Of a DNA stretch of 64,000 nucleotides, positions 8,284 through 16,863 are shown piece by piece. This stretch comes from Pelomonas cellulosilytica (GTDB lineage: Bacteria; Pseudomonadota; Gammaproteobacteria; Burkholderiales; Burkholderiaceae_C), in assembly GCF_021353265.1 (NCBI RefSeq), contig NZ_JAJTWU010000006.1, positions 62,001 to 126,000 on the forward strand, written 5' to 3'. A program made the position numbers and the translations under genes. Within the stretch, counting starts at the first letter, position 1, and each line of letters starts with the position of its first letter. The notes beneath the pieces are model-generated. The model made no database searches and was not told the DNA's origin. It saw only the letters and a list, made by a program, of their open reading frames with translations.

Positions 8284-10815
8284 ATGACCGACCTCTCACT
8301 GCAAAAACCCTGGCCCCTGCCCGACGCCGACCCGCCCGCCGGCCCCGACCACTTCATCTGGCCCCAGCCCCCCTACGCTGCCTATCTGCACGCGCAATCC
8401 GCCGGCGAGCCCGGCCCCTGCGAGATCCTCGGCTTCAACGCTGGCCGCAGCACCGGCCGACTCGTGGCGCTCGACGCCAACGAGCGTGTCGTCCACATCC
8501 TGCTGACGCCCAATGGCGCCAGCGTGCCGCTGAAGTTCAGCCAGTTCCGCATGATCCAGCTGGCACAGCCCTTGACGCTGCCCTCCCGCGGTCAGCACGG
8601 CGTTGCTGGCAGCCCGGTGGCCGCGCTGAGCCTGGACCAGCCCACGCGCAGCTCCTTTCGGGTCGCGTTCGTCGGTGGGGGCGAGGTCAAGGGCTTCACG
8701 ATCGGCCACCAGCACGACGCGCTGGGGGCGTTCCTGTTCCCGCCGGTGTCCGAACATGACGAGTCGGTCTACCGCGTCTTCATCCCGCGCGAGGCCATCG
8801 CGCAGTTTGAGGTCGGCGAGCGCATCGGCGACCTGCTGCTGAAGGAGCGGCTCGTTACGCCGGACCAGCTGGCCGAAGCGGCCCGCGAGCAGCAGGAGCT
8901 GCGGCACCGGCGCGTGGGCGACATCCTGGTCGAGCAGCACATCGTCACCGCCGAACAGCTGCTGCTGGCCATCGAGCAGCAGGCCCGCATGCCGATGGTC
9001 CGCATCGGCGAGGCGCTGCTGGCGCTGGACCTCGTCAAGCCCGAACAGCTGGAGCAGGCGCTGGCCCAGCAGCGCGACGACCGCTCGGTGCCGTTGGGCG
9101 AGCTGCTGGTGCGCCGCGGCTTCATCAGTCGCGCCCAGCTGCAGTCCGCGCTGGCACGCAAGATGGGCTACCCGGTCGTGGACGTGGAGCGTTTTCCGGT
9201 CGAGCCGGCCGCCATCCGCAAGCTGCCGCACGCGGTGGCCCGCCGGCTGGACGTTTTGCCGCTGCTCGTCCGCGATGGCCGCCTCGTCGTCGCGATGGAA
9301 GACCCGACCCGGCGCGACGCTCTCGACGAGATCGAGTTCATCACCCAGCTCAAGGTCGTGCCAACGCTCGGCCGCCTGGGCGCCGTCCAGCAGGCCATCA
9401 CGATGGCCTTCGACCGCTTCGGTGCGGACGCGCTGGCCCGCCCCGCCGTTGACGGGCTGGCCGATCTGTCGGCCGACTTCGCGCTCGACAGTTCCAACAA
9501 GCTCATCGAAAGCCTGGAGCGCGACAGCAGCGAACGCGCCGCGCGGGAGGACGAACCCGCCATCGAGCAGAGCGACAACAGCCTCGTTCGCCTGATCAAC
9601 ACGATGATCATCGAGGCGCATGCACAGGGCGTGTCCGATATCCACATCGAGACCTACCCGGGGCGCGACAAGCTGAAGATCCGCTTCCGCCGCGACGGCG
9701 TGCTGCAGCCCTACCTGGAGCTGCCGCACACCTACCGCAACGCCATGATCGCCCGAATCAAGATCATGTGCGACCTCGACATCTCAGAACGCCGCAAGCC
9801 GCAGGACGGCAAGATCAACTTCGCGCGCTTCTCGCCGCAGCACAAGCTGGAGTTGCGCGTGGCCACCGTCCCGACGAACAACGGCCTGGAGGACGTGGTC
9901 ATGCGCATCCTCGCCAGCAGCCGCCCCATCCCGCTGGAGCGGCTGGGCCTGGCGCCGGCCAACCTGGCCGCGGTGCATGCGGCGGTGCGGCGCCCCTACG
10001 GCATGGTGTTGTGCGTGGGGCCCACCGGCTCCGGCAAAACGACGACGCTGCACTCCGCTTTGGCCCACATCAACACCCCCGAGCGCAAGATCTGGACGGC
10101 CGAGGACCCGATCGAGATCACGCAGAGCGGGCTGCGCCAGGTGCAGGTCAACCCGCGCATCGACTGGACGTTCGCCAAGGCGCTGCGGGCCTTCCTGCGG
10201 GCCGACCCGGACGTCATCATGGTCGGTGAGATCCGCGACCAGGAGACCGCCGAGATCGCCATCGAAGCCTCGCTGACCGGCCACCTGGTGCTGTCGACGC
10301 TGCACACCAACAGCGCGGCCGAGACGATCACGCGGCTGCTCGACATGGGCATGGACCCGTTCAACTTCGCCGACTCGCTGCTGGCCGTCGTCGCCCAGCG
10401 CCTCGTGCGGCGCTGCTGCACCGCCTGCCAGACAGCCGCGCCGATGACCGAAGCCGAGCTGGCTGAGCGGCTGGACGACTTCCTGCACGTCTTCCCGGCA
10501 GACGCCCGCCCCGACCGCTCAGCAATGGCGGCGCAGTGGCTCACTGCCCACGGCCGGCAGGGCCGGCTGGTGACGTTCACCAGCATCGGTTGCGCCGCCT
10601 GCGGCGGCTCGGGCTACCGCGGGCGCGCCGGCCTACATGAGGTGCTGACCGTCACCAAGGCGCTGCGCCGCATGATCCAGACGGGCGCTCGCGCAGAGGA
10701 AATCCATCACGCCGCGCTGGCGGACGGCATGCATTCTTTGAGGCAGGACGGCATCATCAAGGTCTTGCAGGGCGTCACAACGCTCGCCGAAGTCCACGCC
10801 ACGACCAATACCTGA
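8284..10815 (+). CDS. GspE/PilB-family ATPase with four MshEN-type repeats
   Basis: Assembly-motor ATPase of 843 residues, larger than MshE (about 570). Order: an N-terminal region of about 175 residues I do not recognise; four MshEN-type half-motifs starting at 180, 210, 240 and 270; a MshEN C-terminal subdomain; then the secretion ATPase core with Walker A GPTGSGKTT (579-587), DPDVIMVGEIRDQETAEIA and LVLSTLHTNSAAETI. A zinc C4 site is formed by Cys711/712, 715, 770 and 773. It begins the MSHA-like cluster, 47 bp before a second, shorter ATPase. One may drive extension and the other another step, but no retraction-type (PilT) architecture is evident. Confidence 0.93.
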   Translation: MTDLSLQKPWPLPDADPPAGPDHFIWPQPPYAAYLHAQSAGEPGPCEILGFNAGRSTGRLVALDANERVVHILLTPNGASVPLKFSQFRMIQLAQPLTLPSRGQHGVAGSPVAALSLDQPTRSSFRVAFVGGGEVKGFTIGHQHDALGAFLFPPVSEHDESVYRVFIPREAIAQFEVGERIGDLLLKERLVTPDQLAEAAREQQELRHRRVGDILVEQHIVTAEQLLLAIEQQARMPMVRIGEALLALDLVKPEQLEQALAQQRDDRSVPLGELLVRRGFISRAQLQSALARKMGYPVVDVERFPVEPAAIRKLPHAVARRLDVLPLLVRDGRLVVAMEDPTRRDALDEIEFITQLKVVPTLGRLGAVQQAITMAFDRFGADALARPAVDGLADLSADFALDSSNKLIESLERDSSERAAREDEPAIEQSDNSLVRLINTMIIEAHAQGVSDIHIETYPGRDKLKIRFRRDGVLQPYLELPHTYRNAMIARIKIMCDLDISERRKPQDGKINFARFSPQHKLELRVATVPTNNGLEDVVMRILASSRPIPLERLGLAPANLAAVHAAVRRPYGMVLCVGPTGSGKTTTLHSALAHINTPERKIWTAEDPIEITQSGLRQVQVNPRIDWTFAKALRAFLRADPDVIMVGEIRDQETAEIAIEASLTGHLVLSTLHTNSAAETITRLLDMGMDPFNFADSLLAVVAQRLVRRCCTACQTAAPMTEAELAERLDDFLHVFPADARPDRSAMAAQWLTAHGRQGRLVTFTSIGCAACGGSGYRGRAGLHEVLTVTKALRRMIQTGARAEEIHHAALADGMHSLRQDGIIKVLQGVTTLAEVHATTNT
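8821..9180 (+). repeat. Four tandem 30-residue MshEN-type repeats within the ATPase gene
   Basis: Repeat units begin at codons for residues 180 (RIGDLLLKERLVTPDQLAEA), 210 (RVGDILVEQHIVTAEQLLLA), 240 (RIGEALLALDLVKPEQLEQA) and 270 (PLGELLVRRGFISRAQLQSA). Period is exactly 30 residues, 90 bp. A c-di-GMP-binding MshEN domain normally has two such motifs, so this protein has the equivalent of two sets. Confidence 0.88.
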
Positions 10816-10862
10816 ACCCGGCTGGCGCAGCCCGCTGCGCCCTCTGTTGAAGGCCCGAACCG

Positions 10863-12593
10863 ATGAGTGACGCATCCCCGGCCTCCGCTGCCGTCCGCCC
10901 CAAGCTGCGCCTGGGCGACGTCCTCGTCGAGCAGCAGCTGATATCGGCTGAGCAATTGACGCAGGCGCTGGAGTTGCAGCGCGCCACGGGCAAGAAGCTC
11001 GGCCGCATCCTCATCGAGGCCAACCTCATCACCGAAGAGGCGCTCGCCCACGTGCTGGCGCGCCAGCTGCGAGCGCCGTTCGTCAACCTGAAGACCTTCC
11101 CGCTGAAGACCGACCTCGTGCGCCTGCTGCCCGAGACACCGGCGCGGCGCTTCCGTGCACTGGTGCTGGAGGAGCGCGGTGACACGCTGCTCGTCGCGAT
11201 GGCCGACCCGCTGGACCTGTTCGCCTTCGACGAACTGGCCAAGATCCTCAAGCGACGTCTGGCCATGGCCGTCGTGGCCGAGAGCCAGTTGCCGGCCGTC
11301 TTCGACAAGCACTACCGCCGCAGCGACGAAATCTCGGGCCTGGCCAAGGCGCTGGAAAAGGACATCGGCGACGCCGTGGACTTCGGCGCTCTGCAGGCCA
11401 GTGTCGGGCAGGAAGGCGCGCCGGTCGTGCGGCTGCTGCAGTCCGTGTTCGAGGACGCCACGCGGGCCGGCGCGTCGGACGTGCACATCGAGCCTCAGGA
11501 AGGCGAACTTCTCATCCGCAACCGCATCGACGGACTGCTGCAGACGCTGACGCAGGCCGACAAGCGCATCGCCCCGGCGCTGGCCCAGCGGCTCAAGCTG
11601 ATGGCCGGCCTGGACATTTCCGAGAAACGCCTGCCGCAGGACGGCCGCTTCACGTTGCGCCTGTCCGAGCGCACGCTGGACGTGCGCCTGTCCACGATGC
11701 CCAGCCAGTACGGCGAGTCGGTCGTCATGCGGCTGCTGGGCCAGGGTTCGGCGCTGCGGCGACTGGGCGACATCGCGATGCCAGACGACATGCTCAAGCG
11801 CTTCCGCGAGCTGCTCGCCCGCGACGCCGGCATGATCCTCGTCACCGGACCGACCGGCTCGGGCAAGACCTCGACGCTGTACGCGGCGCTGGCCGAACTG
11901 GACGGCGAGCGGCAGAAGATCATCACCGTCGAGGACCCCGTGGAGTACCGGCTGCCGGGGCTGACGCAGGTGCAGGTGAACGACCGCATCGAGCTGGACT
12001 TCGCCCGCGTGCTGCGCGCGGCGCTGCGGCAAGACCCGGACGTCATCCTCGTCGGCGAGATGCGCGACGCCGAGACGGCCGAGATCGGCCTGCGTGCCGC
12101 CATCACCGGCCACCTGGTGCTGAGCACGCTGCACACAAGGGACACGGTGTCCACGCCGTTCAGGCTGCTGGACATGGGGGCACCGCCCTTCATGGTGGCC
12201 ACGTCGCTCCAGGCCGTGCTGGCGCAGCGGCTGCTGCGCTGCGTCTGCAAGCACTGCGCCGAGCCGCATGTCGCGACGCCGCAGGAACAGGCCTGGGTGA
12301 ACGAGGTGCTGGCGCTGAACGGCGAACCTCCGGGACCGGTGACGAACGTGCGCGGCACCGGCTGTGCGGAATGCCACGGCACCGGCTACCAGGGGCGGCG
12401 GGCCATCTACGAGATGCTGGAGATCGACGCTGACATGGCGCTGGCGATCCAGCGCAGCGATGCAGCGGCGTTTCTGGCGGCAGCGCGGCGGGCATTGAAG
12501 GGGCGCACGCTGGCGGATCGGAGCCTGGCGCTGGTGCGGGCGGGAAGGACGTCGCTGGCGGAGGCGGTGCGGATCAGTGTGGATGCGGAATGA
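10863..12593 (+). CDS. mshE: MSHA/type IV pilus assembly ATPase MshE
   Basis: Hexameric ATPase of 576 residues that powers pilus assembly at the inner membrane. The N-terminal MshEN domain has two c-di-GMP-type motifs, RLGDVLVEQQLISAEQL from residue 16 and KLGRILIEANLITEEAL from 45. Walker A GPTGSGKTS is at 329-337, followed by VEDPVEYRLPGLTQVQV, DPDVILVGEMRDAETAEI and a C4 zinc site at Cys460/462, 465, 501 and 504 (GCAECHGTGYQGR). Length and domain plan match MshE. The next gene is the platform protein after 160 bp with no recognisable gene. Confidence 0.92.
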   Translation: MSDASPASAAVRPKLRLGDVLVEQQLISAEQLTQALELQRATGKKLGRILIEANLITEEALAHVLARQLRAPFVNLKTFPLKTDLVRLLPETPARRFRALVLEERGDTLLVAMADPLDLFAFDELAKILKRRLAMAVVAESQLPAVFDKHYRRSDEISGLAKALEKDIGDAVDFGALQASVGQEGAPVVRLLQSVFEDATRAGASDVHIEPQEGELLIRNRIDGLLQTLTQADKRIAPALAQRLKLMAGLDISEKRLPQDGRFTLRLSERTLDVRLSTMPSQYGESVVMRLLGQGSALRRLGDIAMPDDMLKRFRELLARDAGMILVTGPTGSGKTSTLYAALAELDGERQKIITVEDPVEYRLPGLTQVQVNDRIELDFARVLRAALRQDPDVILVGEMRDAETAEIGLRAAITGHLVLSTLHTRDTVSTPFRLLDMGAPPFMVATSLQAVLAQRLLRCVCKHCAEPHVATPQEQAWVNEVLALNGEPPGPVTNVRGTGCAECHGTGYQGRRAIYEMLEIDADMALAIQRSDAAAFLAAARRALKGRTLADRSLALVRAGRTSLAEAVRISVDAE

Positions 12594-12753
12594 TGCGCTG
12601 CGCGGTGGCTTCGGCTTTTCGCCATGGCCCGCCCGGGCGAACTCCCCGCATGGGCTGCGGCGCCAAGCCACAGTTGCCCAACGAGCGCTTTGCTAGCACG
12701 CACACCGGCACAGCCCCCGCCCCCAAACCCCGCCCGCCATCGCAGCGCCACCC

Positions 12754-13983
12754 ATGAACTTCGCCTTCAAAGGCCGCAACCCCCGTGGCGAACTCGTCGA
12801 AGGCATCGTCGATGCCGCCAGCAGCGATGCCGTCGCCGCCCAGCTCATGGCCGGTGGCGTCGTGCCCGTCAGCATCGAGCCGACGCAGGACGCCGTTACC
12901 CGCCCGGATGGCGGCCACTGGCTGCAGGCCCTGCTCGCCAAGCCCGTCAGCGCCGAGGACACCCTCGTGCTGACGCGGCAGTTCTACACGCTGCACAAGG
13001 CCGGTGTACCCATCCTGCGCGCGCTGGCCGGCCTCGAGGCGTCCACCGCCCATCCCGGCCTCATCCAGCTGCTGCAGGACGTGCGCGCCAGCCTGGACCA
13101 GGGCCGCGAGCTTGCCGCCGCATTCGCTCGCCACCCCGCCGTGTTCAGCCCCTTCTATGTCGCCATGACCCGCGTTGGCGAGCTGACCGGCCGGCTCACC
13201 GAGGTGTTCCAGCGGCTGTCGGAGCACCTGGAGTTCGAGCTCGACATCCGCGCGCGCATCAAGCAGGCGCTGCGCTACCCGACGATGGTCGTCGCCGCGA
13301 TGGCCATCGCGCTGGTCATCATCAATCTCTTCGTGCTGCCCAAGTTTGCCGAGGTCTTCGCGCATTTCAAGAGTGAGCTGCCGCTGATGACGCGCGTGCT
13401 TCTCGGCTTCTCGTCCTGGACGGTTACGTGGTGGCCGCTGGTCCTCGCGGCCATCGTCGGCAGCGGGCTGCTGTGGCGTAACTGGATCGCCACGCCCGCC
13501 GGGCGCTACGCGTGGGACCGCTTCAAGCTGCGTCTGCCCATCGCCGGCGACATCGTGCTCAAGGCCACGCTCGCGCGCTTCGCCCGCAGCTTCGCGCTGG
13601 CCAGCCGCTCGGGCGTGCCGATCAGCCAGGCCATGACGGTCGTGGCGCAGACAGTCGACAACGCCTACATCGGCGCCCGCATTGAGCAGATGCGCGATGG
13701 CGTCGAGCGTGGCGAAAGCATATCGCGCTGCGCCACCGCCACCGGCGTGTTCACGCCCATCGTGCTGCAGATGATCGCCGTCGGCGAGGAAACCGGGGAG
13801 CTTGACACCCTGATGACCGAGATCGCGCAGATGTATGAGCGCGAGACCGACTACGCCATCAAGGGCCTGTCCGCAGCCATCGAGCCGGTGCTGCTCGCCA
13901 TCATCGGCGCGCTGGTGCTGGTGCTGGCGCTGGGCGTGTTCCTGCCGCTGTGGAACCTGGGCCAGGCCGCCATGGGGCGCTGA
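12754..13983 (+). CDS. mshG: Type II secretion/type IV pilus platform protein (MshG, GspF family)
   Basis: Inner-membrane platform protein of 409 residues that couples the ATPase to pilin insertion. Two T2SSF domains: the first contains VLTRQFYTLHKAGVPILRAL and VFSPFYVAMTRVGELTGRL, the second FARSFALASRSGVPISQAM and ITGVF-type IVLQMIAVGEETGELDTLM. Three membrane segments lie near 176-196, 225-243 and 378-400. The N-terminus MNFAFKGRNPRGELVEG is typical. It is followed by a 147 bp gap before the major-pilin-like gene. Confidence 0.95.
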   Translation: MNFAFKGRNPRGELVEGIVDAASSDAVAAQLMAGGVVPVSIEPTQDAVTRPDGGHWLQALLAKPVSAEDTLVLTRQFYTLHKAGVPILRALAGLEASTAHPGLIQLLQDVRASLDQGRELAAAFARHPAVFSPFYVAMTRVGELTGRLTEVFQRLSEHLEFELDIRARIKQALRYPTMVVAAMAIALVIINLFVLPKFAEVFAHFKSELPLMTRVLLGFSSWTVTWWPLVLAAIVGSGLLWRNWIATPAGRYAWDRFKLRLPIAGDIVLKATLARFARSFALASRSGVPISQAMTVVAQTVDNAYIGARIEQMRDGVERGESISRCATATGVFTPIVLQMIAVGEETGELDTLMTEIAQMYERETDYAIKGLSAAIEPVLLAIIGALVLVLALGVFLPLWNLGQAAMGR

Positions 13984-14001
13984 CGCCGGCACGGGCGTGA
14001 A

Positions 14002-14021
14002 GCCTGCAACGGTTTGCAGGC
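14002..14021 (+). terminator. Hairpin after mshG, possible attenuator
   Basis: A perfect 8-bp stem, GCCTGCAA (14002-14009) with TTGCAGGC (14014-14021), closes on the tetraloop CGGT 18 bp after the mshG stop. No T-tract follows, so it is not a classical intrinsic terminator; it may protect or separate the pilin mRNA. Confidence 0.35.
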
Positions 14022-14130
14022 CTCCACCGGGCTGCGCGGCGGGCTTGTGCGTTTTTCACTCGGACGTTGCTGCTGCACCCCGGATAGTGCGCCGCGTCAA
14101 GAACAACACGCGCTGCGAAGGAATACCGCC

Positions 14131-14526
14131 ATGAACAAGTCTCGGCAAGCAGGCTTCACGCTCATCGAGCTCGTGATGGTCATCGTCATCCTTGGCGTGC
14201 TCGCCGCCGTGGCGCTGCCCAAGTTCATCAGCGTCGACGCCGACGCCAAGCAGGCCGCCATCAACAGCGTCGCCGGTGCGCTCAGCTCGGCCTCGGCCAT
14301 CAACTACGCCAGCCGCAAAGCCAACGCCGCCAAGGGCGTGGCCGTGGCCAACTGCTCGGACATCGAGAAGGCCATGCAGACCTACAACGGCACCGCCGGC
14401 ACCGGCCTGCCGACTGGCTACACCATCACCGCGGCCGCCATCACGCCGGTGGACACGACCAAGTCCAACTGCGTGCTCAACGCCAACGGCCTGACGGCCA
14501 ACTTCACGGCCACCAGCATCAACTGA
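14131..14526 (+). CDS. mshA: MSHA-type major pilin candidate
   Basis: Type IV prepilin of 131 residues. A leader of eight residues ends at Gly8 before FTLIELVMVIVILGVLAAVA; Glu13 is the +5 Glu needed for assembly. The body contains Cys75 and Cys114, which would form the usual C-terminal disulfide loop. ATG 14131 gives the class IVa leader and has GGAA upstream; the longer frame starts in the intergenic region. The preceding 147 bp gap and its hairpin suggest a separate mRNA or higher expression, as expected of a major pilin. It overlaps the next pilin by one base. Confidence 0.92.
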   Translation: MNKSRQAGFTLIELVMVIVILGVLAAVALPKFISVDADAKQAAINSVAGALSSASAINYASRKANAAKGVAVANCSDIEKAMQTYNGTAGTGLPTGYTITAAAITPVDTTKSNCVLNANGLTANFTATSIN

Positions 14527-14978
14527 TGGCACGGCCACGCGCACCGCGTGGCTTCACGCTGGTCGAGCTCGTGCTCGTCCTCGTGATCACGGCCGCCCTG
14601 GCGGTGTTCGCCCTGCCGAAGGTGCTGGACACGACGCTGTGGCGGCTGCGTTCGTTTGGCGACGACCTCGTCGCCCGTCACCAGGCCATGGGGCGCCTGG
14701 CGCTGCAGCAGCGCAGGCCCATCGTCGCCACCATCACCGGCTCCGGCGTCAGCTGGGCCTATGCCGGCGGCGCCAGCCTGGGCACCCTGTCCTGCCCGGT
14801 CACCGAGTCGCCCTGCATCGCCGAGGGCGGCAGCCGCAGCATCACGTTCAACAGCGCCCACAGCGGTGCGACTGCCACCAGTACCGGCAGCGACCTCGGC
14901 GTCACCGTGGCACACGGCAGCTACAGCCAGGCCTATGTGATCGCCGCGGACACGGGCCTGATCTACCCCCTTCCTTGA
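14526..14978 (+). CDS. mshC: Prepilin-like protein (MshC-like)
   Basis: Minor prepilin of 150 residues. Cleavage is expected after Gly9 (MARPRAPRG), leaving FTLVELVLVLVITAALAVFA with Glu14 at +5. The body has two Cys close together (LSCPVTESPC) and a beta-rich Ser/Gly/Thr sequence. It starts within the stop codon of the upstream pilin gene. Assignment as MshC comes from its position directly after mshA, since minor pilins have little sequence identity. Confidence 0.85.
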   Translation: MARPRAPRGFTLVELVLVLVITAALAVFALPKVLDTTLWRLRSFGDDLVARHQAMGRLALQQRRPIVATITGSGVSWAYAGGASLGTLSCPVTESPCIAEGGSRSITFNSAHSGATATSTGSDLGVTVAHGSYSQAYVIAADTGLIYPLP

Positions 14979-15006
14979 ACCTTGCCGCAGACTGGGCTGG
15001 GCTAGC

Positions 15007-15570
15007 ATGAAACGCATGCCTCACCCGCGCCGCGCCTCGGGCCTCACGCTGATCGAACTGCTGCTGTTCATCGCCATCGTCGGCATCGCGCTGGCGGCGA
15101 TGCTGAGCGTGTTCGTCACGGCCACCGGCGCGAGCGCCGACCCGATGATCCGTCGCCAGCAGCTAGCCATCGCCGAGTCGCTGCTTCGCGAGGTCCAGGC
15201 CATGCCGTTTACCTGGTGCGACCCGACCGATGCCAATGCTGTAACGGCCACGTCCAACGCTGGCTGCGCCACGCTGACCGAGGGCCCTGGCCCCGAGGTC
15301 GGCCAGACGCGCTACGGGCCCAACTCGTTCAACAACGTCAACGACTACGCCGGCTTTTCGATGGCCGGCATCCGTGACCTGAGCAACACGCTCGTCGGCG
15401 GGTTGTCCGGCTATGGCGCCAGCGTAGCCGTCACCGCCGCCGCGCTGGACTCGGTCACCGCCGCCAGCGGCGATGCGCTGCAGATCACCGTCACCGTCAC
15501 CGGTCCCGACAGCAGCAGCCTCGTGCTGCAAGGCTGGCGAACCCGCTATGCGCCGGATGCGCCGTTCTGA
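15007..15570 (+). CDS. mshD: Prepilin-like protein (MshD-like)
   Basis: Minor prepilin of 187 residues with a 12-residue leader ending in Gly12, then LTLIELLLFIAIVGIALAAM (Leu rather than Phe at +1, Glu17 at +5). Two Cys (FTWCDP and NAGCATL) and a Gly/Ser/Val-rich C-terminal half follow. It starts 28 bp after mshC and overlaps the next minor pilin by more than 20 bp. The MshD call is from gene order. Confidence 0.82.
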   Translation: MKRMPHPRRASGLTLIELLLFIAIVGIALAAMLSVFVTATGASADPMIRRQQLAIAESLLREVQAMPFTWCDPTDANAVTATSNAGCATLTEGPGPEVGQTRYGPNSFNNVNDYAGFSMAGIRDLSNTLVGGLSGYGASVAVTAAALDSVTAASGDALQITVTVTGPDSSSLVLQGWRTRYAPDAPF

Positions 15571-16369
15571 CGCCGGCCGACCGGCTCGGCCGCGCGGCTT
15601 CACGCTGGTGGAGGCCGTCATGGTGATCGCCATCACCGGCGTCGTCATCGGCGTCATCGCCGTGTTCATCGCGCCGGCCACGACGGCCTATTTCGCCAGC
15701 AGCACCCGCGCCCAGCTCGGCGACGAGGCCGACACCGCGCTGCGCCGCATCGGCCGCGACCTGGCCGCCGCACTACCCAACAGCACGCGCGTGACCGGCA
15801 TGAGTTTGGAGCTGATCCCGGTCAGAAGCGCAGCGCGCTACGCGGTGGGCACCGAGACGGGCGACCCGCTGCTGTTCGGCACGCCCGACAGCAGCTTCGC
15901 CATCGTCGGCCCGGCGCTGCAGCTAGCCTCGGGCAACCAGCGGCTGGCCTGGTACAACCTGGGCGCCGGCGTGCCCGACGCCGACGCCTACACGCAGGCC
16001 AACGTGCGCATTGCCGCCAACGCCGCCGGCAGCGCCACCAGCATCACCCTCTCCGGCGGCGCGCTGCCGCCGGCGCTGCAGGCGCCACCCTACCGCGTCT
16101 ACGCCATCGAGCAGCCCGTCACCTACCGGTGCGACACCACCGCCGAGACGCTGACGCGCTACAGCGGCTACGGCTTCCTGGCCACGCAGCCCGACCTGCC
16201 CAGCGGCGGCAGCGCGGCCGTGCTGGCCCGCCACGTCAAGAGCTGCAGCTTCGACTACGGCAGCGCTGCCGCCGTCGGCTACGGCGTCGTCACGCTGCGG
16301 CTGCAGCTCGGCGCGCAGGGCGAGACGGTGAGCCTCTATCACGCCGTGCACGTGGACAACCTGCCGTGA
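15548..16369 (+). CDS. mshO: Prepilin-like protein (MshO-like)
   Basis: Minor prepilin of 273 residues. With ATG 15548 the leader ends at Gly17, leaving FTLVEAVMVIAITGVVIGVI; ATG 15557 is an equally possible start. The C-terminal domain, with RRIGRDLAAALPNSTR, RVYAIEQPVTYRCDTT and VKSCSFDYGS, resembles MshO/PilW-type pseudopilins that cap or initiate the fibre. The gene overlaps mshD and its stop overlaps the start of mshP (TGATG). Confidence 0.83.
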   Translation: MRRMRRSDAGRPARPRGFTLVEAVMVIAITGVVIGVIAVFIAPATTAYFASSTRAQLGDEADTALRRIGRDLAAALPNSTRVTGMSLELIPVRSAARYAVGTETGDPLLFGTPDSSFAIVGPALQLASGNQRLAWYNLGAGVPDADAYTQANVRIAANAAGSATSITLSGGALPPALQAPPYRVYAIEQPVTYRCDTTAETLTRYSGYGFLATQPDLPSGGSAAVLARHVKSCSFDYGSAAAVGYGVVTLRLQLGAQGETVSLYHAVHVDNLP

Positions 16370-16863
16370 TGCCTCACCTCCTGCCGACTTCGCCGGCCGC
16401 CGCTCCGCAGGCCCGGGCCCGGGCCATGGCACCCCGTGGCTTCACGATGGTCTCCATGCTGTTCATCCTCGTGGTGCTGGCCGCGCTCGGCGTGGCGCTG
16501 GCATCGCTCAGCCAGCGCCAGCAGCTCGGCTCGGCCGGCGAGCTGGCCGCGGCCAAGGCGTACCAGGCCGCCTATGCAGGCCTCGAATGGGGCAGTTTCC
16601 AGGTGCTGCGCGGCGGTGCGCAGCCGCCCTGCTTCGCCACGCGCAGCTTCAAGCTGCCCGACCAGCTCGCCGACTTCACCGTCACCGTCAGCTGCACCCG
16701 CACGCCGGCCAGCGGCACCGTGACGGACGACGGCGTACCGCTGGCCTTCTACACGCTGGTCGCGACCGCCTGCAACCTGACGGCCAGCGGCGCCTGCCCC
16801 AATGCCACGACGACCGAACCTACCTACGCCGAGCGGCAGCTGACAAGGACGCTGAGTCCATGA
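16369..16863 (+). CDS. mshP: Prepilin-like protein lacking Glu+5 (MshP-like)
   Basis: Protein of 164 residues, with the prepilin site after Gly24 (MAPRG) and then FTMVSMLFILVVLAALGVAL. Ser29 replaces the usual +5 Glu, as in MshP and GspK-type tip pseudopilins. The body has four Cys (PPCFA, VSCTR, ATACNL and GACPN). ATG 16369 overlaps the mshO stop; ATG 16426 would shorten the leader to five residues. It overlaps mshQ by ATGA. The missing Glu suits a tip position. Confidence 0.82.
   Translation: MPHLLPTSPAAAPQARARAMAPRGFTMVSMLFILVVLAALGVALASLSQRQQLGSAGELAAAKAYQAAYAGLEWGSFQVLRGGAQPPCFATRSFKLPDQLADFTVTVSCTRTPASGTVTDDGVPLAFYTLVATACNLTASGACPNATTTEPTYAERQLTRTLSP

Noticed and set aside
12594-12753. 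Possible small gene between mshE and mshG
   Set aside because: No open frame with a good start or conserved-looking product in the 160 bp; seen as spacer.
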